NCBI GenBank assembly: GCA_034184445.1
Contig: JAXFZX010000028.1
Coordinates: forward strand, 1-15,388
Reading direction: 5' to 3'
Length of the DNA: 15,388 nucleotides
From: CALXZG01 sp034184445
GTDB taxonomy: Bacteria; Pseudomonadota; Alphaproteobacteria; CAAHEQ01; UBA3637
A program made the translations under genes and the position numbers. Below the pieces are notes generated by a model that saw nothing but the letters and a program-made list of their open reading frames with translations, was not told where the DNA came from and did no database searches. Numbering within the stretch: position 1 is the stretch's first letter; every line of letters starts with the position of its first letter. This document shows, piece after piece, positions 8,236-15,191 of the stretch.

Positions 8236-9122
8236 AACAAAGTCGCTTATTTTTTGCAACGGATTCTAATAGGCTATTCCTCCCGTGGATGAGTATGTTA
8301 ATGGGCTTTATTGCCGTTTTAATGCTGGCGGCCGGTATGACTGCCTATGCTTCTATTACCGATTGGCAGCGGATTGTATCGGGTTCGTTAACGGTCCAAA
8401 TTCCAACTTATACCGAATCGGGAGAAAATCGCGATTCCGTTGTAGACCGTGAGGTTGAAACTGCCCTTACCATTTTAAGGTCCAGCACCGGCGTTAAAGG
8501 TGCAACCGTTCTAACCGAAACTCAAATGACCGACCTGATGACTCCGTGGTTAGGAGATGGGGTTGCTATATCGGAATTGCCGGTTCCCAAATTGATTGAT
8601 GTGATGGTAGATGCCGACCATTATCCCGATATTGTTCAATTAAAAGCGGATTTAGGTGCACAGGTGCCATCGGCCGTTCTGGACAGTCATCGGTTGCGAT
8701 TGGAACCATTGTTACGATTATCTAGCGGTGGCATTAAGTTAATCGGTTTTATTTTAATTTTATTGGCTTTGACAGCTTCATTCACCGTCATTTACGCCAC
8801 AAAGACCAGTTTAATTGCTCATGAGCACATTATTTCCCTTATTCATATGATGGGAGCAAATGATTTTTTTATTACCCGTCAATATGCGATTCGGAATTTT
8901 TATCTAACCTTTATCGGAGGGGGATTTGGATTATTGCTGGCATTACCGATTATGGCTGGTGTTTCGTTTCTGATCCACGGGGCAACCTTAGACTTCATTT
9001 GGGATCCAGCCCTAAACTGGAAACAATGGCTTATATTGGGCTGTGTTCCAGTGGGACTAGCCTTATTGGCTTTTATAACAACATTAAAAGCGGTTTCTGA
9101 TTATTTAAAGCGGTTTTTATAA
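8232..9122 (+). CDS. ftsX: Cell division protein FtsX (permease-like subunit)
   Basis: FtsX is the membrane partner of FtsE. The 296-residue protein has the FtsX layout: a cytoplasmic N terminus, TM1 at about 18-41, a large extracytoplasmic domain (about 42-168) that in other bacteria contacts the hydrolase activator, then TM2 at 169-190, TM3 at 224-248 and TM4 at 265-287. The cytoplasmic loop between TM2 and TM3 includes ISLIHMMGANDFFITRQYAIRN in two overlapping segments; the LxxMGA-x-x-x-F-I pattern is the part of FtsX that couples to FtsE. GGAGG at 8221-8225 inside ftsE is its ribosome-binding site, and ATGA overlaps the ftsE stop. Confidence 0.94.
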   Translation: MKQSRLFFATDSNRLFLPWMSMLMGFIAVLMLAAGMTAYASITDWQRIVSGSLTVQIPTYTESGENRDSVVDREVETALTILRSSTGVKGATVLTETQMTDLMTPWLGDGVAISELPVPKLIDVMVDADHYPDIVQLKADLGAQVPSAVLDSHRLRLEPLLRLSSGGIKLIGFILILLALTASFTVIYATKTSLIAHEHIISLIHMMGANDFFITRQYAIRNFYLTFIGGGFGLLLALPIMAGVSFLIHGATLDFIWDPALNWKQWLILGCVPVGLALLAFITTLKAVSDYLKRFL

Positions 9123-9712
9123 TGGCAAAAAGAATTGTTTCCCCAACCTTTTGTTATATTTTAATTATAGGACTCAGCCTCTGGTTGATTGGTTTCGTTG
9201 GATTTTGCCTATATGCCCTCAGTTTCAAATTTCAACCTGCCGAACATGCCGATGCTATCGTAGTATTAACAGGGGGTGGAGAACGCATTCAAAAATCCTT
9301 AACGCTTTTAAAAGATAATTACGCCAATTATTTACTGATATCGGGGGTTCATCCATCCGTACGGTTAAAGGATTTGACACACAATTTAGCACCAGATATG
9401 AAGCACCGCATTACACTGGATTACATTGCCCAAGATACTCGCGGGAATGCGCGACAAACCGCTGAGTGGATACACAAAAACGGAATCAATAGCATTTTAT
9501 TGATTACCAGTTTTTATCATATGCCACGCAGTATTTTTGAGGTTTTAAAAATTTGCCCGAACCTGCATATCATTCCGTTGCCGGTTTTCCCAAAATCATT
9601 TGACGATTCGGTGGATTGGATTCGGACACGTTATGCATGGCTTTTATTTATAGAATATCATAAATTTATGGCAACCCATTTGCAAGACTTAATAGAAAGG
9701 ATATTCAGATGA
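9122..9712 (+). CDS. YdcF/SanA/ElyC-type DUF218 membrane protein (196 aa)
   Basis: One N-terminal transmembrane helix (about residues 10-33) anchors a DUF218 domain that starts at ADAIVVLTGGGERI. The domain shows the family landmarks: the GG(G)ER turn after the first strand, LLISGVHP, the acidic/Asn block DTRGNARQTA, and SFYHMPRS, where E, N, R and H residues line the presumed active pocket. Family members such as SanA and ElyC affect envelope permeability and peptidoglycan or lipid-carrier metabolism, but no reaction is firmly assigned. ATG 9122 overlaps the ftsX TAA by one base (TAATG), and its TGA overlaps the next start (ATGA). It belongs to the ftsEX operon, in line with an envelope role. 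Confidence 0.88.
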   Translation: MAKRIVSPTFCYILIIGLSLWLIGFVGFCLYALSFKFQPAEHADAIVVLTGGGERIQKSLTLLKDNYANYLLISGVHPSVRLKDLTHNLAPDMKHRITLDYIAQDTRGNARQTAEWIHKNGINSILLITSFYHMPRSIFEVLKICPNLHIIPLPVFPKSFDDSVDWIRTRYAWLLFIEYHKFMATHLQDLIERIFR

Positions 9713-10431
9713 TACAAAAAATTCGTTCTGTTCTTTTTACCATATGTTTTTATGGAATTACTTTAATTTTATTTGTTCTGATGTTGCCGACCATGTTTAT
9801 GACGCGTAAAGGGGCTTTGTTCTTCCCGATTTTTTGGACTAAAATGGCAACGGCTATGTTGCGCATTTTTTGTGGGATTCGCATTCGGGTAGAAGGGTTG
9901 GAAAATTTACCGTCCAAAAACGGATATATTGTGGCATCTAAGCACCAATCGGCCTTGGAAACAACATTGTTTCATCGTTTAGTCCCATATGTTTTTTATG
10001 TGTTAAAACAGGAGCTGATGTGGTTGCCTTTGGCGGGACTTTACCTTATTAAAACAGGCTGTATCCCCATTAACCGAAAAGGCGGTGCCGCCACCATGCG
10101 CAAAATGCTGACAGGAGTCAAATCCCGATTAGCCGAAGGAATGAATTTAGTTATTTTCCCCGAAGGGACACGAACCCCCCCCGGCAGCAAAAAGCCATAT
10201 AGTCCTGGGGTGGCACTTTTATATGAGCAATGCCATGTCCCTGTGGTTCCAGTTGCCTTAAACAGCGGGTATTGTTGGCCCAAAAATAAAATTTTTAAGC
10301 GTGCGGGAACAGTCACTGTCCGTTTTTTAAAGCCTATTGAGCCGGGGCTTCAACGACGGGTGTTTTTAGATGAGCTCTATCACCGAATAGAAGAAGCACA
10401 AGATTCTCTTCCCAATCCGTTTCAAGGGTAG
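9709..10431 (+). CDS. plsC: 1-acyl-sn-glycerol-3-phosphate acyltransferase (PlsC-like)
   Basis: This enzyme transfers an acyl chain to lysophosphatidic acid, giving phosphatidic acid at the inner membrane. The 240-residue protein begins with a hydrophobic helix (about 8-30). The acyltransferase block I is KHQSALE with H79 and E84; the usual motif is HX4D, so Asp is replaced by Glu here, a variant I recall in alphaproteobacterial PlsC homologues. Block II contains INRKGGAATM, and block III FPEGTRTPPG has E152 and R155 for phosphate binding. Block IV is VPVVPVALNSG. The start overlaps the previous stop (ATGA). It is the fourth gene of the ftsEX operon. It could act on another lysophospholipid, so the substrate is less certain than the family. 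Confidence 0.9.
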   Translation: MIQKIRSVLFTICFYGITLILFVLMLPTMFMTRKGALFFPIFWTKMATAMLRIFCGIRIRVEGLENLPSKNGYIVASKHQSALETTLFHRLVPYVFYVLKQELMWLPLAGLYLIKTGCIPINRKGGAATMRKMLTGVKSRLAEGMNLVIFPEGTRTPPGSKKPYSPGVALLYEQCHVPVVPVALNSGYCWPKNKIFKRAGTVTVRFLKPIEPGLQRRVFLDELYHRIEEAQDSLPNPFQG

Positions 10432-10434
10432 TAC

Positions 10435-11538
10435 ATGCATGTATTAGAGCCAAAATTTTCATTAGGTCTTTATGCCGATTCATCGGCAGTTTATATCAAC
10501 GCCTGTTTGATTAAGACAGATGGCCTTGATATTTTAACCGACCCTATTTCTCTAACGCGTCCCTATTCACCGGAATTGCGTGAAAAGCTTTTACACCTAA
10601 AATATCCGGATGATGTGGCTAATGCCGAATTGATGACAGCACTCAATCGGGATTTAGTTGCTGAACATGCGGCTGTGGCCGAAGAATTATTGGCGGAGGT
10701 TTCACGCCATATTCCGCATGTGGATATTGTAGGATATTCCGGCCATTTGGTGCATTTGGGGCTTTCCGATAAACAGGCCGTTTTATGGGGTAGCGGAACT
10801 GATTTGGCCAAAAGGCTCAAACTTCCCGTCATTAACCGTTTTATCCAAACAGATGTGCAGGCCGGTGGAACAGGCCATCCAATCTTATCAACTTTTTGGG
10901 AGGCCGTCACACGAGAACGCAAAAAACCGGTGGCAATTTTGGGGCTCAGCGGTATTACCAGTTTGACCTATATCGGGGAACTTGGAGAGCAATACGCTTT
11001 TGATGTCGGAGTCGGCTGTTTGCTATTAGATAGATGGCTCAAGCGCCATGCAGATATTGAGATGGATTTTGACGGTACTTGGGCGGAAAAAGGAGATGTA
11101 GATGAGCGATTATTGTCCTATTTATTGAAAACGCCCTATTTGGCACAAAAGCCCCCAAAGGCACTGGACAGAAGCGACTTTAATCATTTGTTGGCACAGA
11201 TTGAAGGATGCTCACCCGCTGATGGGGCTGCGACAATAACGGCTTTTATTGTAGAAAGCATTTTATCTGCACGAAAATTTCTACCCCATCCGCCACAAGA
11301 ATGGATTTTAACCGGCGGTGGTGCCTTAAACCCGGCAATTGTTTTAAGGCTTAAAAAACAATTGGGCGGACAGATTTCTACAATATCGGAAATCAATATG
11401 CCACACTATAACTTAAATGCGGCCGGATACGCCTTTTTGGCAGTACGATCACTAATGGGGCTACCGATTACATTCCCCACCACCACCGGCGTTCCCGAAC
11501 CGATCAGTGGTGGACTGTTCCACGGAAGAGAAGGCTAA
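10435..11538 (+). CDS. Diverged AnmK-like protein (anhydro-N-acetylmuramic acid kinase family)
   Basis: AnmK phosphorylates 1,6-anhydro-MurNAc during cell-wall recycling. At 367 aa the length fits, and landmarks align in order: TDVQAGGTGHPIL (140-152) for the family's D-x-AAGGQGAPL, ILGLSGITSLT (168-178) for NIGGIAN, FDVGVGCLLLDRW (189-201) for FDTGPGN-x-L-D-x-W, PPKALDRSDF for PPKSTGREDF, and the C-terminal LTGGGALNP with a final TGVPEPISGG. The expected N-terminal nucleotide-binding motif GTSxDG is replaced by LYADSSA (12-18), the HGQT motif by YSGHLVH, and GPGN by GVGC, while the likely catalytic Asp (D190) is kept. It starts 3 nt after the plsC stop and is the last operon gene. It may have lost or changed its kinase activity. 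Confidence 0.8.
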   Translation: MHVLEPKFSLGLYADSSAVYINACLIKTDGLDILTDPISLTRPYSPELREKLLHLKYPDDVANAELMTALNRDLVAEHAAVAEELLAEVSRHIPHVDIVGYSGHLVHLGLSDKQAVLWGSGTDLAKRLKLPVINRFIQTDVQAGGTGHPILSTFWEAVTRERKKPVAILGLSGITSLTYIGELGEQYAFDVGVGCLLLDRWLKRHADIEMDFDGTWAEKGDVDERLLSYLLKTPYLAQKPPKALDRSDFNHLLAQIEGCSPADGAATITAFIVESILSARKFLPHPPQEWILTGGGALNPAIVLRLKKQLGGQISTISEINMPHYNLNAAGYAFLAVRSLMGLPITFPTTTGVPEPISGGLFHGREG

Positions 11539-11609
11539 TTGTAAAATGATTAAAAAAAATAAGATTTCGTTTCTATGGTATTTCTATATCTACAAACAAA
11601 ACTGTATTT

Positions 11610-11822
11610 ATGTTTGAAACAGACAGTAATACAATCTTTACCGAAAATATTTTAAGGGATATAAATTATTATTTTACTAATTCTGATAGAACATTCAAGT
11701 CTATATATAGAACAAGATCATCCATTTGGGAGTATTTTTGTGTTATTTTTCTTGTGCTCTGCTTCCTATTTTTTATTATTTGGTTATTTAACAGGTCTAA
11801 GCATAAAATTCGTGAAATATGA
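11610..11822 (+). CDS. Doubtful small one-helix membrane protein (70 aa)
   Basis: This is an open frame between the AnmK-like gene and the rpsU terminator. It would encode a polar 40-residue N-terminal part, one strong hydrophobic helix (about residues 44-62) and a basic tail that would stay in the cytoplasm. There is no Shine-Dalgarno before ATG 11610 and no clear promoter. The region is AT-rich, so an open frame with a hydrophobic run can occur by chance. I list it because it fills most of a 340-bp gap and stops just before the terminator. Confidence 0.3.
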   Translation: MFETDSNTIFTENILRDINYYFTNSDRTFKSIYRTRSSIWEYFCVIFLVLCFLFFIIWLFNRSKHKIREI

Positions 11823-11823
11823 A

Positions 11824-11856
11824 CAAAAAAACTCCCCCAACCAATCGGTCGGGGGA
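11824..11856 (-). terminator. Rho-independent terminator of rpsU
   Basis: On the minus strand a GC-rich hairpin (arms 11833-11842 and 11847-11856, 4-nt loop, one G-T wobble) is followed by GTTTTTTT. It begins about 20 bp after the rpsU stop. The arms are five C and five G residues plus a GACC/GGTT base, so it should be very stable. Confidence 0.9.
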
Positions 11857-11876
11857 AATTTTGATAACGCTTGAAA

Positions 11877-12077
11877 TTAGCCTTCGCTATACCGTTTGCG
11901 TTGAAGCTTACGCGAACGACGACGGCATTCCGTTGCCTTACGCAATTTCTTTTCAGACGGCTTTTCATAATAGCGACGCAATTTCATTTCACGAAGACTA
12001 CCTTCGCGTTGCATCTTCTTTTTAAGAACACGGATTGCCTGTTCCACATTATTATCATGAACAACGATCGTGACCAT
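11877..12077 (-). CDS. rpsU: 30S ribosomal protein S21
   Basis: S21 is a small, basic protein of the 30S platform that helps mRNA and anti-Shine-Dalgarno pairing during initiation. The 66-residue product has the family core: DNNVEQAIRVLKKKMQREG, then REMKLRRYYEKPSEKK, then an Arg/Lys-rich C-terminal helix (RRRSRKLQRKR). AAAGGGGTGA stands about 8 nt upstream of the ATG at 12077. The gene is monocistronic, with a near-consensus promoter and a strong terminator. Open frames on the opposite strand across this locus are shadows. Confidence 0.97.
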   Translation of the reverse strand: MVTIVVHDNNVEQAIRVLKKKMQREGSLREMKLRRYYEKPSEKKLRKATECRRRSRKLQRKRYSEG

Positions 12078-12121
12078 ACGGATATCACCCCTTTCAAGCG
12101 GTCTAAATTAGAGTTAACGGC

Positions 12122-12150
12122 ATTATAATCTATATTTTAACAAAAATCAA
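12122..12150 (-). promoter_or_regulatory. sigma70-type promoter of rpsU
   Basis: On the minus strand the -35 box TTGATT (12150-12145) and a perfect -10 box TATAAT (12127-12122) are 17 bp apart. The transcript would start near 12115 and have a leader of about 38 nt before the rpsU ATG. Confidence 0.8.
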
Positions 12151-12372
12151 GCTTTTTTTACAGAAAGCCAAAATCACGACTAACAATGATCACTCCACCA
12201 CATAACTGTACGACAGTCAACTCCTCTTTATTCAAGTAAAAAATAGCGATAAGCTAATTACTCTATTCATTTTTTCTAATCTTTTCTTAATATTACCTCC
12301 TCATTAACCCACTTTAAAACAAATAAAAATTTTGACCAATTATATTTATTAGGCACTTTGTATAAAAAAAGA
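12151..12372. other. Gene-free AT-rich interval between rpsU and tRNA-Pro
   Basis: The full gap between rpsU and the tRNA (12078-12409) is 332 bp. Apart from the two divergent promoters at its ends I see no open frame with a ribosome-binding site, no clear hairpin and no repeat in it. Confidence 0.6.
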
Positions 12373-12401
12373 TTGCAATTAGGAACATTTTGATGTATAA
12401 A
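12373..12401 (+). promoter_or_regulatory. Promoter of tRNA-Pro
   Basis: TTGCAA (12373-12378) and TATAAA (12396-12401) are 17 bp apart. The predicted start falls at or just before the first base of the tRNA at 12410, so the primary transcript would have almost no leader. Confidence 0.7.
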
Positions 12402-12409
12402 AGAGTCAT

Positions 12410-12486
12410 CGGAATGTAGCGCAGCCTGGTAGCGCACTTGTCTGGGGGGCAAGGTGTCGTGGGTTCAAATCCCGCCATTCCGACCA
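12410..12486 (+). tRNA. tRNA-Pro (anticodon GGG)
   Basis: The sequence folds as a standard cloverleaf. The acceptor arms CGGAATG and CATTCCG pair over 7 bp, the D arm is GCGC-AGCCTGGTA-GCGC, and the anticodon arm CTTGT/GCAAG closes the loop CTGGGGG with anticodon GGG. The variable region is short, and the T arm carries the conserved TTCAAAT loop. Discriminator A and the CCA end (12484-12486) are encoded. The GGG anticodon reads the proline codons CCC and CCU. The gene marks the border between chromosomal core genes and the recombinase module downstream. Confidence 0.95.
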
Positions 12487-12503
12487 ATGAAAAAAATAAA
12501 AAA

Positions 12504-12531
12504 CGGATACTGAAATGTGTCCGCTTTTTTT
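12504..12531 (+). terminator. Rho-independent terminator of tRNA-Pro
   Basis: A 7-bp stem, CGGATAC (12504-12510) with GTGTCCG (12517-12523) and one G-T wobble, has a 6-nt loop and a tract of seven T residues at 12525-12531. It ends the tRNA transcript 18 bp after the CCA. Confidence 0.85.
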
Positions 12532-12586
12532 ATACCCTTTTGTAGCCCAATTCTAGCCACTATTTCCCCTTTCAAAAATTTCCAAT

Positions 12587-12682
12587 ACAACGTTGTCAAT
12601 GAACCAAATATAAGACCGGAAGTATACCTTTTGGGAATAAGTATACACTGACTACTTGGCGCTTTAATTTTGCCCACGTAGT
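12587..12682. repeat. Cluster of short palindromes and repeated GTATAC sites upstream of the recombinase operon
   Basis: Within 96 bp there is a perfect 10-bp palindrome ACAACGTTGT (12587-12596), two copies of AAGTATAC (12620-12627 and 12639-12646, 19 bp apart, each with the self-complementary core GTATAC), and an inverted pair GACTAC (12650-12655) / GTAGTC (12677-12682). These are plausible protein-binding sites, such as an operator or recombinase-binding region, but this is inference. The rest of the 12532-12887 gap has no supported gene; a promoter must lie here, but I could not identify one with confidence. Confidence 0.45.
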
Positions 12683-12887
12683 CCAATTTTAATTGAATTT
12701 ACTTAATTTACATATTCGGATACGCCTGCCCAAGTTCAAATCCAATGACCACCCTCACACAGAGAATACCCGCCAAGTATATTTTATCATTAAAAATCAA
12801 GTAGATATACCGACCACGTTATTTTTTTTAATTTTTTTGAGACCGTTTTTCGATTTTTGGGAATTTACCTTTCGAAAGGAGGTCCAA

Positions 12888-13079
12888 ATGACCCAAGCTG
12901 AAAAAATAATCAAAATTATAATGCCGGATTTGCTACGGTATTTAAAAATGAAAAAAAGTGGAATTATTGCGCAGAAAAGACTGGATAATATTTCATTTCC
13001 AAGCATGTATTGTGAACGTGATCAAGAACAAGAATTTGAAGAAGATGGAGGCTCTCAATGCAAGTATCAATGCAAATAG
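12888..13079 (+). CDS. Hypothetical 63-aa protein, first gene of the recombinase operon
   Basis: I do not recognise a family. ATG 12888 is supported by a full Shine-Dalgarno AAAGGAGG (12875-12882) 5 nt upstream; a longer frame beginning at 12693 lacks one. The N-terminal 34 residues are basic and helical (KIIKIIMPDLLRYLKMKK); the C-terminal part is acidic (DQEQEFEEDGG) and holds three of the cysteines, ending CKYQCK. It overlaps the DUF2924 start by 22 nt, which implies coupled translation and perhaps joint function with it and the recombinase. The ribosome-binding site partly lies in the palindrome CCTTTCGAAAGG (12868-12879). Confidence 0.65.
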   Translation: MTQAEKIIKIIMPDLLRYLKMKKSGIIAQKRLDNISFPSMYCERDQEQEFEEDGGSQCKYQCK

Positions 13080-13456
13080 CACTTTTAGAAAGACGGTCGA
13101 TATCAGAACTGCAAGAAATGTGGAAGAAGTACTTTGATGCTCCCCCTACTACTTATAATAAAGAATTCTACATCTCCAGGATTGCGCACCGCATCCAGGA
13201 ACTTGCTTATGGCGGTCTAAGCGCAAGTCAGCAGAAGCTGATTGCAAACATGTACGTACCACCGGAAGACAGAAACAATTTACCACCTGCCGGCACAAGA
13301 ATTGTCAGGGAGTATTTGGGGGTTGAGAATGTTGTTACAGTCATGAAGGATGGCTTTGAATATAACGGAATGAAATATCCAAGCCTATCTGCGGTGGCAA
13401 AAAAAATTACAGGTCGCAAAATCTCTGGCCGGTACTTTTTTGGATTGGATAAATAA
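13058..13456 (+). CDS. DUF2924 domain protein, recombinase-associated (132 aa)
   Basis: The sequence matches the DUF2924 pattern along its length: an N-terminal helical part with ELQEMWKKYFDAPP and HRIQELAYGGL (45-54), then LPPAGTRIVREYLG (75-88), VTVMKDGFEYNG (93-104), and the C-terminal YPSLSAVAKKITGRKISGRYFFGL. The last part looks like a small beta/alpha module in which SLSAVAKKITG is a helix set between strands. DUF2924 genes commonly lie directly before a large serine recombinase, as here; their molecular role is not known, and an accessory or directionality factor is a reasonable guess. GGAGG at 13047-13051 serves ATG 13058. The stop is 11 nt before the recombinase, whose ribosome-binding site overlaps the stop region. 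Confidence 0.88.
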   Translation: MQVSMQIALLERRSISELQEMWKKYFDAPPTTYNKEFYISRIAHRIQELAYGGLSASQQKLIANMYVPPEDRNNLPPAGTRIVREYLGVENVVTVMKDGFEYNGMKYPSLSAVAKKITGRKISGRYFFGLDK

Positions 13457-13467
13457 AGGAATATACC

Positions 13468-15174
13468 ATGGAAGATCAAAAACAAATACGATGTGCAATT
13501 TACACCCGTAAATCAACAGACGAAGGCCTTGAAAAAGAGTTCAATACACTTGAAGCCCAACGCGAGGCTGGTGAGAACTTTGTAATGAGTATGAAGCATC
13601 AGGGTTGGGTAATCTTACCGGACCACTATGATGATGGTGGCTTTAGCGGTGGCAACTTAAAAAGACCGGCCTTAAAAAGATTAATGGCTGATGTTGAAAA
13701 AGGCAAAGTCGACATGATCGTTGTCTATAAGATAGACCGCTTAACACGTTCACTCCTTGATTTTGCACAATTAGTCCAGACCTTCGAAAAGAATAGTTGC
13801 TCATTTGTATCTGTTACACAGCACTTTAATACTTGCGATTCCATGGGCAAGTTAACATTAAACATCCTGCTGTCGTTCGCACAATTTGAGCGTGAACTTG
13901 GAGCCGAACGTGTCCGGGATAAAATTGCGGCTAGTAAGAAAAAAGGAATGTGGACTGGTGGCCCCGCTCCTTTGGGATATGATATAAAGGAAAAGAAGCT
14001 CATTATAAATCCGGAGGAAGCAGAAGTCGTAAAATTTATATTTAACGATTATCTAAAAACAAAATCACAACTTCAAACGATGAAAAATGTAAATGAGAAA
14101 GGATACAAGCCAAAGACAAGAGTTACGAAAACTGGAAGAGTTGCATCAAAGGGCCGTTTCAACCATTCAATGATAAGTAATATATTAAGCAACCCTATTT
14201 ACATCGGAATGGTGGCATATAAAGACACTCTCTACGAAGGACAGCATAAAGGCATCATAGACAAGGCAATTTGGGACAACGTAGTAGATCTAAAAAAAAG
14301 TAATATAGGCACAGGATTTTCACCCCAAAAATCTGAGAAAGTAGCACTTCTTAAAGGGCTTCTAGAATGTGAATGTTGTGGTGCCATGACACCAACCCGG
14401 AGTAAAAAAGGCAATAAATACTATGAGTATTACACTTCGAGCAAGGCGGTTAAAGAAGGTGTAAAAACAGTTAACTGCCAAATTGGAAGTATCCCCGCCG
14501 GGGAAATAGAATCTTTTGTTCTCGATAAAGTTAAGAAGATATTTCAATCACCGGATCTGCAACAGGCTATGATTAAGGAATTTGAGAGACAAAATGCGAA
14601 TTACAATGGTGCAGACGTTAATGCTATAATTAAAGATATAGGTGAAGCCTTTAAATATTTCGAACCTGCAACAATCCACGATTTCATAAAGGAAGTAGTA
14701 CGGAAAGTTATTGTCTGCCACGATCATATTGAAATAAAATTGAAACCTCTTAGTGCGGCATTATTTGAAGACGGAACCCTTGGATCCGATGAAAATTTTG
14801 ATGCAAAGCATCTTGAGCTCAGATACCCCATTAGGTTTGGCCGAAAGCGTGGTAGAGTTCTTATTATTGAACCAACTCCACAGGCATCAGATCAAGGGGA
14901 ACGAGACAGTAAGCTCTATACCGCTGTTACGCAGGCCTTCTACTGGAAACAACAAATGGAAGAAAGACATATAACGCTTACTGAATTAGCTAAACAAGAA
15001 CACACGGACAGAGGATATATGGGGCAAATTCTAAAACTTACGACACTCGCCCCTGACATAGTCATGGCAATTATTGAGGGACGACAACCTAAGCTCCTGA
15101 CAACACGCGGTTTGATTAGAGGACACTTCCCCTATCTATGGGATGATCAACGTCGTGAGTTAGGTTTCGTGTAA
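13468..15174 (+). CDS. Large serine recombinase (568 aa)
   Basis: This is a site-specific DNA recombinase. The N-terminal resolvase catalytic domain (about 7-155) has the nucleophile S16 in YTRKST with R14, the DDGGFSGGNLKRPAL segment, D90-R91-L-T-R94 and the FERE motif (141-143) at the start of the long helix E. The recombinase DNA-binding domain (about 168-290) includes APLGYD, PEEAEVVKFIF and NPIYIGMV. A zinc-ribbon-like part follows with C301/C304 (CECCG) and C337; the fourth usual ligand, expected after YYEYY, is Thr/Ser here. The C-terminal 80 residues form a helical, HTH-like region (ITLTELAKQEHTDRGYMG, APDIVMAIIEG, DDQRRELGF) typical of the DUF2924-linked recombinases. AAAGGA at 13455-13460 serves ATG 13468. 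All catalytic residues are kept, so it is probably active. AGA/AGG arginine codons are more frequent than in the ftsEX operon, which suggests transfer. Confidence 0.95.
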   Translation: MEDQKQIRCAIYTRKSTDEGLEKEFNTLEAQREAGENFVMSMKHQGWVILPDHYDDGGFSGGNLKRPALKRLMADVEKGKVDMIVVYKIDRLTRSLLDFAQLVQTFEKNSCSFVSVTQHFNTCDSMGKLTLNILLSFAQFERELGAERVRDKIAASKKKGMWTGGPAPLGYDIKEKKLIINPEEAEVVKFIFNDYLKTKSQLQTMKNVNEKGYKPKTRVTKTGRVASKGRFNHSMISNILSNPIYIGMVAYKDTLYEGQHKGIIDKAIWDNVVDLKKSNIGTGFSPQKSEKVALLKGLLECECCGAMTPTRSKKGNKYYEYYTSSKAVKEGVKTVNCQIGSIPAGEIESFVLDKVKKIFQSPDLQQAMIKEFERQNANYNGADVNAIIKDIGEAFKYFEPATIHDFIKEVVRKVIVCHDHIEIKLKPLSAALFEDGTLGSDENFDAKHLELRYPIRFGRKRGRVLIIEPTPQASDQGERDSKLYTAVTQAFYWKQQMEERHITLTELAKQEHTDRGYMGQILKLTTLAPDIVMAIIEGRQPKLLTTRGLIRGHFPYLWDDQRRELGFV

Positions 15175-15191
15175 AATAATAAGCTTACATC

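Noticed and set aside
7797..8240. 147-codon minus-strand frame opposite ftsE
   Set aside because: It is a shadow of the conserved ABC motifs of ftsE.
11819..12128. Plus-strand open frames opposite rpsU
   Set aside because: They are antisense shadows of a highly conserved ribosomal protein gene and have no supporting ribosome-binding site.
12465..12686. Minus-strand open frame of 73 codons
   Set aside because: It runs through the tRNA-Pro 3' half and its terminator, and has no ribosome-binding site.
12693..12887. Longer 5' extension of the 63-aa gene
   Set aside because: No Shine-Dalgarno precedes 12693, whereas a perfect one precedes ATG 12888; the extension translates palindromes and T-runs of the leader.
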